Shown here in pieces: positions 42,583 to 50,686 of a stretch of 64,000 bases of DNA. The DNA is taken from positions 62,001-126,000 of the forward strand of contig JACKLO010000014.1 in the NCBI GenBank assembly GCA_024235915.1, written 5' to 3'. Made by a program: the position numbers and the translations under genes. Each line of letters opens with the position of its first letter. Position 1 is the stretch's first letter. Source of the stretch: Burkholderiaceae bacterium (GTDB lineage Bacteria; Pseudomonadota; Gammaproteobacteria; Burkholderiales; Burkholderiaceae_C). The notes under the pieces are model-generated. The model was not told the origin of the DNA, made no database searches, and saw nothing but the letters and a program-made list of their open reading frames with translations.

Positions 42583-44584
42583 CAAGATCCTGATCGCGAA
42601 CCGGGGCGAGATCGCCTGCCGCGTCGCCGCCACCGCGCGCCGCCTGGGCGTGCGCACCGTGGCGGTGTACTCCGACGCCGATGCAAATGCCCGCCACGTG
42701 GCCGCCTGCGACGAGGCCGTGCACGTGGGCAGTGCGCCGGCGAGGGACAGCTACCTGCGCTGGCAGCGCATCCTCGAGGCGGCGCAGGCCACCGGCGCGC
42801 AGGCGGTGCACCCGGGCTACGGCTTCCTGTCGGAGAACGAGGATTTCGCGAAGGCCTGTGCCGACGTCGGCCTCGTCTTCATCGGCCCGCCGCCGTCCGC
42901 CATCGCCGCCATGGGCAGCAAGGCCGCGGCCAAGGCGCTGATGGAGAAGGCGGGCGTGCCGCTGGTGCCCGGCTACCACGGCGACGACAACGACCCGGCG
43001 CTGCTGGCGCGCGAGGCCGAGCGCATCGGCTACCCGGTGCTGATCAAGGCCAGCGCCGGCGGCGGTGGCAAGGGCATGCGGCGGGTGGACCGCGCCGAGG
43101 ACTTTGCCGACGCCCTGGCCTCCTGCCAGCGCGAGGCCAAGGCCAGCTTCGGCAGCGACCATGTCCTGGTGGAGCGCTACGTCACGCGCCCGCGCCACAT
43201 CGAGATCCAGGTCTTTGCCGACACGCAGGGGAACTGCGTGCACCTGTTCGAGCGTGACTGCTCGGTCCAGCGCCGGCACCAGAAGGTGTTCGAAGAAGCG
43301 CCGGCGCCGGGCATGAGCGAAGCCCGTCGCGCCGAGATGGGCGCGGCTGCGGTGGCCGCGGCCCAGGCCGTGGGCTACGTGGGCGCCGGCACGGTGGAGT
43401 TCATCGCCGAGGAACTGGACGATGGCGACATCCGCTTCTACTTCATGGAGATGAACACCCGGCTGCAGGTGGAGCACCCGGTGACCGAAGCCATCACCGG
43501 GCTGGACCTGGTGGAGTGGCAGCTGCGCGTGGCCGCCGGCGAGCCGCTGCCCAAGGGGCAGGCGGAACTGGCCATCCGCGGCCATGCCATCGAGGCACGC
43601 CTGTGCGCCGAGAACCCGGACGCCAACTTCCTGCCCGCCACCGGCGATCTGAGCGTTGCGCGCTGGCCGGCGCACGTGGCCTTCGAGCGCAGCCCGGATG
43701 ACGGTCGCATGCCGCGCATCGACCGCGGTTTCGACGAAGGCGATGCCATCAGCCCCTGGTACGACTCCATGATCGCCAAGCTCATCGTCTGGGGCGAGAC
43801 GCGGGCCCAGGCGCTGGCCCGGCTGGATGCCGCACTGCGCGACACGCACATCGTCGGCCTGCAGACCAACGTGGCCTTCCTGCGCCGGGTGGTGAACACG
43901 CGCGCCTTCAGCACCGCGGACCTGGACACGGCACTCATCGAGCGCGAGCGTGCGGCGCTGTTCGAATCCTCGCCCTTGGCCGACGAGGTGGCCGCCGCTG
44001 CCGTGGCCGCGCTGGCGCAGGCCGAGGAGCGTGCGCTGGAGGATGCCGACCCGTTCAGCCGCCGCGATGGCTGGCGGTTGCACGGCGGAGCGCTCCGGCG
44101 CTTCGACCTCGACGTCGGTGGGCGCGCCGTGGTGGCGCACCTCACGCGGCTGCACGATGGGGCTGCTGTGCTGGAACTGGGCGATGCGCGCTGGCCCTTT
44201 TCCGCCACCTCGCTGGGCGACGGCCGGCATGACCTGACGCTGGGTGAGCGGCGCTTGCGCCTGAGCGTCTACCGCCAGGGCGAGCGCATCGCGGTCTTTG
44301 CGCCGGAGGCCAGCCTGGTGCTGACCGAGGTGGACCGCCTGGCCCACGCAGGTGATGGCGCCGCCGAAGGCCGCCTCACGGCGCCGATGCCGGGCAAGGT
44401 GATCTCCATCGCCGTCAAGGCCGGCGATGCGGTCAAGCAGGGCCAGGCGGTGGCCGTGATGGAGGCGATGAAGATGGAGCACACCCTGCACGCGCCGCGC
44501 GATGGCACCGTGGGCGAATTGTTGTGCGGCGTCGGCGACCAGGTGGCCGAAGGTGCCGAACTGATCCGCATGAACGAAGCTTGA
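42575..44584 (+). CDS. liuD: 3-methylcrotonyl-CoA carboxylase, biotin carboxylase/biotin carrier (alpha) subunit
   Basis: The enzyme carboxylates its own biotin using ATP and bicarbonate and passes the group to LiuB. It has 669 residues: a biotin carboxylase domain (about 1-450) with the Gly-rich ATP-grasp loop KASAGGGGKGMRRV and MEMNTRLQVEHPVTE, then a linker domain and a C-terminal biotinyl domain (about 595-669) with the biotin attachment Lys in VMEAMKMEHTLHAP. It overlaps the DUF4126 gene by eight bases. Confidence 0.95.
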   Translation: MFDKILIANRGEIACRVAATARRLGVRTVAVYSDADANARHVAACDEAVHVGSAPARDSYLRWQRILEAAQATGAQAVHPGYGFLSENEDFAKACADVGLVFIGPPPSAIAAMGSKAAAKALMEKAGVPLVPGYHGDDNDPALLAREAERIGYPVLIKASAGGGGKGMRRVDRAEDFADALASCQREAKASFGSDHVLVERYVTRPRHIEIQVFADTQGNCVHLFERDCSVQRRHQKVFEEAPAPGMSEARRAEMGAAAVAAAQAVGYVGAGTVEFIAEELDDGDIRFYFMEMNTRLQVEHPVTEAITGLDLVEWQLRVAAGEPLPKGQAELAIRGHAIEARLCAENPDANFLPATGDLSVARWPAHVAFERSPDDGRMPRIDRGFDEGDAISPWYDSMIAKLIVWGETRAQALARLDAALRDTHIVGLQTNVAFLRRVVNTRAFSTADLDTALIERERAALFESSPLADEVAAAAVAALAQAEERALEDADPFSRRDGWRLHGGALRRFDLDVGGRAVVAHLTRLHDGAAVLELGDARWPFSATSLGDGRHDLTLGERRLRLSVYRQGERIAVFAPEASLVLTEVDRLAHAGDGAAEGRLTAPMPGKVISIAVKAGDAVKQGQAVAVMEAMKMEHTLHAPRDGTVGELLCGVGDQVAEGAELIRMNEA

Positions 44585-44602
44585 ACGACACGCGAACGAA
44601 CC

Positions 44603-45091
44603 ATGAGCGAACAGTTTCCCGACAGCGTGAAACGCGTCGCCGCGGCCCTGGCCGCAGCGGGGCATGCGGATGGCCCCGTGTGGCTGGACAGCGCCGCGCG
44701 CACCTCGCAGCAGGCGGCCGATGCGCTGGGTGTGGCCGTGGGCCAGATCGCCAAGAGCGTGATCTTCCGCCGCCGCAGCGACGACGTGGCGGTGCTGGTG
44801 GTGACCAGCGGCGACCGTCGCGTCGACGAGAAGAAGGTGGCTGCCCTGGTGGGTGCCGTGGGCCGTGCCGATGCCGACTACGTGAAGGCCAAGACCGGTT
44901 TTGCCATCGGTGGCGTGTCGCCGGTGGCGCACGCGACAACGCCGGTGACGCTGGTCGACCGCGAGCTGTTCCGCTTCGAGCGCATCTGGGCCGCGGCGGG
45001 GCATCCGAACGCGGTGTTCCCGCTCGCGCCCGGGGATTTGGAACGCCTCACCGGCGCGCCCGTGGCCGACGTGACACCATCTGCGGCGTGA
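44603..45091 (+). CDS. YbaK/EbsC-type aminoacyl-tRNA deacylase
   Basis: The protein has 162 residues. The YbaK fold is recognisable from GVAVGQIAKSVIFRRRSDD, with the conserved Lys, and from ADADYVKAKTGFAIGGVSPV with the GxxxGGVSP signature. The family hydrolyses mischarged tRNA, such as Cys-tRNA-Pro, in trans. It begins 18 bp after liuD, but its housekeeping function makes a link with leucine use doubtful. A DUF1289 gene overlaps its stop (GTGA). Confidence 0.88.
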   Translation: MSEQFPDSVKRVAAALAAAGHADGPVWLDSAARTSQQAADALGVAVGQIAKSVIFRRRSDDVAVLVVTSGDRRVDEKKVAALVGAVGRADADYVKAKTGFAIGGVSPVAHATTPVTLVDRELFRFERIWAAAGHPNAVFPLAPGDLERLTGAPVADVTPSAA

Positions 45092-45291
45092 ACCCGCTGC
45101 CATCGCCGGTACCTTCGCCCTGCATCAACGTGTGCCGCATGAACCCGCGCACCGGCTGGTGCGACGGCTGCTGGCGCAGCATCGACGAGATCGTGGCCTG
45201 GGGGCGTTTGGACGACGCGGCGAAGCGGGTGGTGTGGGCTGAATTGCCGGGGCGGCGTGCGGCGGCGGAGGCGAACTCGAAAGTTCGCTGA
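45088..45291 (+). CDS. DUF1289 small cysteine-rich protein
   Basis: The protein has 67 residues from a GTG at 45088 that overlaps the YbaK stop. Four Cys in SPCINVCRMNPRTGWCDGCW form the DUF1289 signature, which may bind a metal or iron-sulfur cluster, followed by WRSIDEIVAWGRLDDAAK. The function is unknown. It is followed by the 75-bp repeat cluster and the convergent cheB. Confidence 0.85.
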   Translation: MNPLPSPVPSPCINVCRMNPRTGWCDGCWRSIDEIVAWGRLDDAAKRVVWAELPGRRAAAEANSKVR

Positions 45292-45315
45292 GGGGCGAGG
45301 TCGCGGGTTGATGGG

Positions 45316-45420
45316 CAGTCCGCAGGGACTGTTTTACACCCGGACTCTCCCACGGCCTCGCGGAGCTCGGCCGCTTCGCCAGGCAGAAAACAGTCCGCAG
45401 GGACTGCTTTACGTCCGGAC
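45316..45420. repeat. 75-bp hairpin repeat, cluster 1
   Basis: One full 75-bp unit (45316-45390) and a second partial unit (45391-45420) run into the cheB stop codon. Each unit opens with CAGTCCGCAGGGACTG, a six-base-pair hairpin with a four-base loop, followed by TTTT or CTTT. The same unit with the same 75-bp period occurs at 55069-55173. It fills the gap between the convergent DUF1289 and cheB genes. Confidence 0.88.
45391..45406. terminator. Candidate terminator hairpin between DUF1289 and cheB genes
   Basis: CAGTCC-GCAG-GGACTG is flanked by AAAA on the left and CTTT on the right, so it could act on transcripts from either side. The stem is 15 bp from the cheB stop. The T-tract is short. 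Confidence 0.4.
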
Positions 45421-46482
45421 TCAGCCCCTGGCGTCGAAGGCCATGATCTGGGCGGCCATGCGGTCCAACGGCAGCACCTCGTCCACGGCACCCAACGCGA
45501 TGGCCTCCTTGGGCATGCCGAAGACCACGCAGCTGCGTTCGTCCTGCGCCAGCGTGCGCACGCCGCCGTCGTGCAGCTGCTTCATGCCGCGGGCACCATC
45601 GTCGCCCATGCCGGTGAGCATGATGGCCAGGGCGTCGCGGCCCACGCACTCGGCGGCGGAGCGGAACAGCACGTCCACGCTGGGCTTGTGGCGGTTCACC
45701 GGCGGGCCGTCGCGCACGACAGCGAAATACTGGCCACCGGCCTTGCGCAGCTGCAGGTGCAGGCCGCCCGGGGCGATGAGGGCCACGCCACGTTCCAGGC
45801 GGTCGCCGTCACGCGCCTCGCGCACGTTCATCGCACAGCTGGCATCCAGGCGTTGCGCATACATCGCGGTGAACTTCTCCGGCATGTGCTGCACGATGGC
45901 GATGCCCGGGGCGTCGGCCGGCAGCGCCAGCAGGATGGATTCGATGGCCTGTGTGCCGCCGGTGGAACTGCCGATCAGCACCGGCTTGTTCATGCTCAGC
46001 GCGTGCAGGCTGCCGCGCACAGGCGCCGCCACGGCGGCCACGGATGGCGCTGCTGCCGCCGGGCGCGAGGTCACCTGCCGCGGGCGGGAGCGCGCGGCCA
46101 TGCGCAGGGTCTGCACCAGTTCGCGGCGCGATTCCTCCAGGAACTGCTTCAGGCCCAGCCGCGGCTTGGCCACCACGGCCACCGCGCCGGCCGTGAGCGC
46201 GTCCACCGCGTAGCGGCTGCCCTCGGTGGACAGCGACGAGCAGATCACCGTGGGGATGGGGTCGGTCTCCATCACCTGGCGCAGGAAGGTGAGGCCGTCC
46301 ATGCCGGGCATCTCGATGTCCAGCAGCAGCACATCGGGCCGCTGCTTGCGGATCATCGGGCCGGCCAGGATCGGGTTCGGCGCGCTGCCCAGCAATTCGA
46401 TCTCGGCCTCGCCCTGCAGCAGTTGCGCCACGGTCTGGCGCACGACGGCGGAGTCGTCGACGATGAACAGCTTGATGGCCAT
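45421..46482 (-). CDS. cheB: CheB, receptor methylesterase/deamidase
   Basis: This response-regulator enzyme removes methyl groups from chemoreceptors for adaptation. It has 353 residues from the ATG at 46482; a longer frame into cheD is spurious. The receiver domain has Asp9, Asp10 and the phosphorylated Asp55 in LLLDIEMPGMDG. The linker (about 130-160) is Ala/Pro-rich. The esterase domain carries Ser in LIGSSTGGTQAI, His in IVQHMPEKFT and Asp in MLTGMGDDGARG. It is the last gene of the che operon and its stop meets the 75-bp repeat. Confidence 0.96.
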   Translation of the reverse strand: MAIKLFIVDDSAVVRQTVAQLLQGEAEIELLGSAPNPILAGPMIRKQRPDVLLLDIEMPGMDGLTFLRQVMETDPIPTVICSSLSTEGSRYAVDALTAGAVAVVAKPRLGLKQFLEESRRELVQTLRMAARSRPRQVTSRPAAAAPSVAAVAAPVRGSLHALSMNKPVLIGSSTGGTQAIESILLALPADAPGIAIVQHMPEKFTAMYAQRLDASCAMNVREARDGDRLERGVALIAPGGLHLQLRKAGGQYFAVVRDGPPVNRHKPSVDVLFRSAAECVGRDALAIMLTGMGDDGARGMKQLHDGGVRTLAQDERSCVVFGMPKEAIALGAVDEVLPLDRMAAQIMAFDARG

Positions 46483-46514
46483 GGGATGTCTCCGGGTGCT
46501 TTGATGTCTGCTGA

Positions 46515-46991
46515 TCAGACGGCCACGGCCTCGACCACGGGCGTCTCCGGCCCGACCGTCCAACTCAGGCGCCGGTAGCGGTGGCCGCCCAGGTCCTGGT
46601 GCACGACGCGGATGTCGTCCTCGGCCAGGGCCTTGAGCACCCAGGCCGCGTTGTCCTGGCCCACGTGCGGGCCGTCCACCAGCGTGGGAAACATGTTGCC
46701 GCCGCCGTAGACGTAGGCGTCGCACAGGTGGGGCACGATGCCTTGCGCACGCAGCTGCGCATACATGGTGCCCAGCGCCACATCGCCCCAGGCGGCATTG
46801 CGGCGGGTGGCGGTGCGATGCACGGGTTGGGCGTGCACGATGTGGCACATGCAGCCGACGGTGCGTCGCGGGTCGGTCAGCACCACGGCCACGCAGGAGC
46901 CGAGCAGGGTGGCCAGCCGGTCGCCGCGCTGGCCCAGGCGCACATCGCCGGGGTGCAGCGTGTAGACCTGCCCCGTCTCGGCCAGCGCCAT
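46515..46991 (-). CDS. cheD: CheD, chemoreceptor glutamine deamidase
   Basis: CheD deamidates receptor glutamines and in some systems interacts with a CheY phosphatase. It has about 158 residues, starting at ATG 46991 four bases after the cheR stop; the open frame extends further but into cheR. The catalytic Cys is in LLGSCVAVVLTD and the His in CMCHIVHAQP, where most CheD have a GH pair. The segment DAYVYGGGNMFPTL is conserved. It lies between cheR and cheB. Confidence 0.92.
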   Translation of the reverse strand: MALAETGQVYTLHPGDVRLGQRGDRLATLLGSCVAVVLTDPRRTVGCMCHIVHAQPVHRTATRRNAAWGDVALGTMYAQLRAQGIVPHLCDAYVYGGGNMFPTLVDGPHVGQDNAAWVLKALAEDDIRVVHQDLGGHRYRRLSWTVGPETPVVEAVAV

Positions 46992-46995
46992 GCCG

Positions 46996-47823
46996 TCACG
47001 CAGCCGCAGCAGGCTTGCGGAAGGCGCCCGGGGCCAGGGGCTGCAGTGGCGTGTCGCAAGGGATGCGCCCTTCGGCGGTGCCGATGAAGAACAGGCCACC
47101 GGGTCGCAGCTGGGTCAGCACGCGGTCGGTGACGGCCTTCTTGGTCGGCGGATCGAAATAGATCAGCACGTTGCGCAGGAAGACGATGTCGAACGGTGCG
47201 CCAGGCAGCGCTTCGTCCAGCGGCGCACAGAGGTTCAGCTGGCCGAAGCGAACCCGCTCGCGCAGCTTGGGCTGGATCTGCGCCAGGCCTTCCGATTCAC
47301 CTTCGCCACGCAGGCAGTAGCGTTTCAGCCGCTCCGGCTTCACCTGGCGCAGCCGGTCCTCGGGGTAGATGGCCGCCGATGCGCTCTGCAGCACACGGTC
47401 GCTGATGTCGGTGCCCAGGATGGACCAGTCGGTGCCGATCCGACCCTGCTGCTGCATGTCGGCCAGCAGCATCGCAGTGCTGTAGGCCTCGTCGCCGAAG
47501 GACGACGCGGCGCTCCAGACCGACACGTGGCGCGGCTTCTCGCGGCCCAGCACCTGCTCGATGAGCTCGAAGTGCGCCGGTTCTCGGAAGAAGTAGGTCT
47601 CGTTGGTGGTCAGCAGGTCCACCGCCATCTGGAACTCGCCGCCGTCGTCCGGCGCCTCGATCAGGGCGGCGTAGTCCTCGAAGCTGTCCAGCCCCAGGCG
47701 CTGGATGCGCGGCGCCAGCCGGGACGAGACCAGCGACATCTTGTTTTCATTGAACGACAGCCCCACCGCGCCGTACATCAGCGAGGCAATGCGGTCGAAG
47801 GTGCGTGCACTCAGGGCCTGCAT
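46996..47823 (-). CDS. cheR: CheR, chemoreceptor methyltransferase
   Basis: CheR transfers methyl groups from S-adenosylmethionine to receptor glutamates. It has 275 residues. The N-terminal helical domain is followed by LTTNETYFFREPAHF. The SAM-binding motif reads WSAASSFGDEAYS, with GDE where the family usually has GEE, and FLRNVLIYFDPPTK is intact. It is placed between cheW and cheD in the operon. No TPR or other extension is present. Confidence 0.95.
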   Translation of the reverse strand: MQALSARTFDRIASLMYGAVGLSFNENKMSLVSSRLAPRIQRLGLDSFEDYAALIEAPDDGGEFQMAVDLLTTNETYFFREPAHFELIEQVLGREKPRHVSVWSAASSFGDEAYSTAMLLADMQQQGRIGTDWSILGTDISDRVLQSASAAIYPEDRLRQVKPERLKRYCLRGEGESEGLAQIQPKLRERVRFGQLNLCAPLDEALPGAPFDIVFLRNVLIYFDPPTKKAVTDRVLTQLRPGGLFFIGTAEGRIPCDTPLQPLAPGAFRKPAAAA

Positions 47824-47860
47824 GGGATCGGTGCCGCGGCAAGGCGGACGTGAAGGGGGG

Positions 47861-48415
47861 TCAGGCCGCGGCCAGCGAACCGGCGGCGCAGAGCTCGGCC
47901 ATCTCGTCGATGTCGATGGCGCGGTCGGGCTCGAGCAGGATCACGAAGCGTTCGCCGACCTTGCCCATGCCCTGGATGAAGTCGCGCCGTACCGACGCGC
48001 CGAAGTCCGGCGGCGGCTCGATCTGTTCGGCGGTGATCTCGATGACCTCGCTGACGGCGTCGACCATCAGGCCGAGCTCGACCCGTTCACCGGCGCGCAT
48101 CGAATCGAAGATCACGATACAGGTTTTCTTGCCCACCGTGGCCTGGCCACGGCCGAAGCGCGCGCGCAGATCGATCACCGGCACCACGGCGCCGCGCAGG
48201 TTGATGACCCCGCGCACGAAATCGGGCATCAGCGGCACGGCCGTCATCGGCCGGTGCTGGATGATCTCGCGCACGGTGCGGATGTCCATCGCAAAGACCT
48301 CGTCGCCCAGCGCGAAGGTGAGGTACTGGGCGCCATGGCCGCCGGACGCCTTGGCGGCGGCTGCTGCGGTGTCACGGGGGTCGGCGGCGCCCAGGCGTTT
48401 CTGAGGGGCATTCAT
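47861..48415 (-). CDS. cheW: CheW, chemotaxis coupling protein
   Basis: CheW links receptors to CheA. It has 184 residues from the ATG at 48415 (MNAPQKRLGAADPRD), with a variable 30-residue N-terminus and then the SH3-like fold: YLTFALGDEVFAMDIRTVRE, VRGVINLRGAVVPVIDLRAR and LGLMVDAVSEVIEI. It lies 31 bp downstream of the PAS-containing receptor gene. Confidence 0.95.
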   Translation of the reverse strand: MNAPQKRLGAADPRDTAAAAAKASGGHGAQYLTFALGDEVFAMDIRTVREIIQHRPMTAVPLMPDFVRGVINLRGAVVPVIDLRARFGRGQATVGKKTCIVIFDSMRAGERVELGLMVDAVSEVIEITAEQIEPPPDFGASVRRDFIQGMGKVGERFVILLEPDRAIDIDEMAELCAAGSLAAA

Positions 48416-48446
48416 GCGGAAAGCTCCTGCGGGTCGGTGAAGGCGA

Positions 48447-50666
48447 TCAGTACGGGCGGAAGTTGCCGTGCGTGCCCGTGGCCGAAACCACCGGGCGCGT
48501 ACTGCCCACGGACTTGGCGCCACCCCGCATCGGCGAGTTCGGCGCGCGGCGCTCCACCGCCTGCCGCTGGCTCGACTGCGGTGCCGCGTGGCCCGCGTTG
48601 GCTGTTGACAGCGTGAAGAAGGCCACCGATTGCTGCAGCTGCTCGGCCTGGCCGGAGAGCTCCTCCGACGTCGCCGCCAGTTCCTCGGACGCCGAGGCGT
48701 TCTGCTGCGTGGCCTTGCTCAGCTGGCCCATGGCGCCGCCGATCTGCGTCACGCTCTGGCTCTGCTCGGAGCTTGCCGCGGCGATCTCCTGCACCAGTTC
48801 GCTGGTCTTCTGGATGCTGGGCACGATCTCGTCGAGCAGCTTGCCGGCGCGCTCGGCGGTGTCCACCGAGTTGCTGGCCAGGTCGCCGATCTCCTTGGCC
48901 GCTTCCTGGCTGCGTTCGGCCAGCTGGCGCACCTCGGCCGCCACCACGGCGAAGCCCTTGCCGTGCTCGCCGGCCCGTGCCGCTTCGATGGCGGCGTTCA
49001 GCGCCAGCAGGTTGGTCTGGTAGGCGATGTCGTCGACGATGCTGATCTTCTGCGCGATCTGCTTCATCGCCTGCACCGTGCGTGTCACGGCGCCGCCGCC
49101 CTCGGTGGCCTCCTTGCTGGCCTTGGTGGCCATGCCGTCGGTGACCTTGGCGTTGTCGCTGTTCTGCGTGATGCTGGCCGACATCATGTCGATGGAGGCG
49201 GTGGTCTCTTCGACCGAGCTGGCCTGCTCACTGGCGCTCTGGCTCAGGCTCTGCGCCGTGGCGCTGACCTGGTTGGCCGCGCCGGTCAGGGCATCGGCTG
49301 CCGAGCGCACTTCCTGGATGATGGACGCCAGCTTCTCGCAGGTGCTGTTGGCGTCGTTCTTGACCTGGTCGAACACGCCTTCGGCATCGCGGGTGATGCG
49401 CTGCGTCAGGTCGCCCGCGGCCATGCCGCTGAAGACGCGGCCGACGTCCTCGATGATGTCGGAAAGCTTCTCGCTGGTCGCGTTGGCGTCGTCCTTCACC
49501 TGGCCGAACACACCGGCGTAATCCCGCGTGATGCGCTGGCTGAGGTCGCCGGCCGACAGCGCGCCGAAGACACGGCCTACGTCGTCGAAGATCACCGAGG
49601 TGGTTTCCATCAGCTGGTTCACGCCTTCGCAGAGCTGGCGGATCGGCCCGCTCTTGCCCTCCAGCGGGATGCGCTGGGCCAGGTCGCCATTGCGGGCGGC
49701 GGCGGTGACTTCCTGCGCCTGCTCGACAGCCTTTTCCAGCATCTGGCGCGACTTGACCTGTTCGGTGACGTCGGTGGCGATCTTCACCACCTTGAACACC
49801 CGGCCCATCTCGTCCTTCACCGGCGCATAGACGGCCTGGATCCAGATGTCCTCGCCGCTCTTGGTGATGCGGCGGAAGAGGTCGTTCTGCGGCTTGCCGT
49901 CGGCCAGCGCGCGCCAGAATTGGGTGTACTCGGACGAGGCGGCCAGTTTCGGGTCCACGAACATGCGGTGGTGCTGGCCCTTGATCTCGTCGAGCCGGTA
50001 GCCCAGCGCCTTCAGGAAGTTCTCGTTGGCGTGCAGGATCGTGCCGTCGAGGGTGAACTCGATGAAGGCGTAGCTCTGGTCGATGGCGCCGAGCACGCCG
50101 CGCGCGTTCTGGCGCTCGATCTCGGTCTCGGTGATGTCGTAGCGCACGCCCAGGTACTTCTTGGGCTTGCCGTTCTCGCCCAGGATGGGGGCGATCACCG
50201 CGTCCACGTAGTAGGGCGTGCCGTCCTTCGCGCGGTTCTTCACCACGCCGCGGAAGATGTTGCCGCGGCCGATGGTGGCCCACATCTCCTTGAACACCTC
50301 CTTGGGCATGTCCGGGTGCCGCGTGGTGTTGTGGCCGTGGCCGATGAGCTCGTTCTTCGGGTACTTGGAGACCTCGATGAACTTCTCGTTGACGCTGAGG
50401 ATGTCGCCCTTCTTGTCGGCCTCCGAGACGATGCTCGTGAGGTTCATGATGTCGGTGCGCACCTTGAGCTCGGTCTCCACCTCGTCGAGGTGGTTCTTGA
50501 GTTGGGCCAGGTTGGCCTCGGCGTCGACGCGGGCCGATTCCGCGGCGTCGCGTGCCGACTCGGCGGCGGTCTGGGCCGCCTGGCACTTCTGGGCTTCGGC
50601 GGCGATCTGGTCCAGTGCGTCGCCCGCGAAGAGGCGGCCGATCCAGGACAGTTGGGGCGTGTTCAT
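48447..50666 (-). CDS. Soluble PAS-PAS-polyHAMP chemoreceptor (Aer2-like)
   Basis: This receptor has 739 residues and no membrane helix or signal peptide, so it is cytoplasmic. A coiled coil (about 20-70) is followed by PAS 1 (about 70-180), PAS 2 (about 190-305) and three HAMP-like modules (about 318-452). The last two are 45-residue near-copies, each beginning VGRVF (363 and 408). The signalling domain (about 455-690) has the hairpin tip IAYQTNLLALNAAIEAARAG. The tail ends GNFRPY and lacks the usual CheR/CheB-binding WxxF pentapeptide. The layout and operon position resemble Pseudomonas Aer2, a heme/oxygen sensor; heme binding here is not shown. Confidence 0.93.
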   Translation of the reverse strand: MNTPQLSWIGRLFAGDALDQIAAEAQKCQAAQTAAESARDAAESARVDAEANLAQLKNHLDEVETELKVRTDIMNLTSIVSEADKKGDILSVNEKFIEVSKYPKNELIGHGHNTTRHPDMPKEVFKEMWATIGRGNIFRGVVKNRAKDGTPYYVDAVIAPILGENGKPKKYLGVRYDITETEIERQNARGVLGAIDQSYAFIEFTLDGTILHANENFLKALGYRLDEIKGQHHRMFVDPKLAASSEYTQFWRALADGKPQNDLFRRITKSGEDIWIQAVYAPVKDEMGRVFKVVKIATDVTEQVKSRQMLEKAVEQAQEVTAAARNGDLAQRIPLEGKSGPIRQLCEGVNQLMETTSVIFDDVGRVFGALSAGDLSQRITRDYAGVFGQVKDDANATSEKLSDIIEDVGRVFSGMAAGDLTQRITRDAEGVFDQVKNDANSTCEKLASIIQEVRSAADALTGAANQVSATAQSLSQSASEQASSVEETTASIDMMSASITQNSDNAKVTDGMATKASKEATEGGGAVTRTVQAMKQIAQKISIVDDIAYQTNLLALNAAIEAARAGEHGKGFAVVAAEVRQLAERSQEAAKEIGDLASNSVDTAERAGKLLDEIVPSIQKTSELVQEIAAASSEQSQSVTQIGGAMGQLSKATQQNASASEELAATSEELSGQAEQLQQSVAFFTLSTANAGHAAPQSSQRQAVERRAPNSPMRGGAKSVGSTRPVVSATGTHGNFRPY

Positions 50667-50686
50667 GGCGTGTGTCCTCGTGAGGG

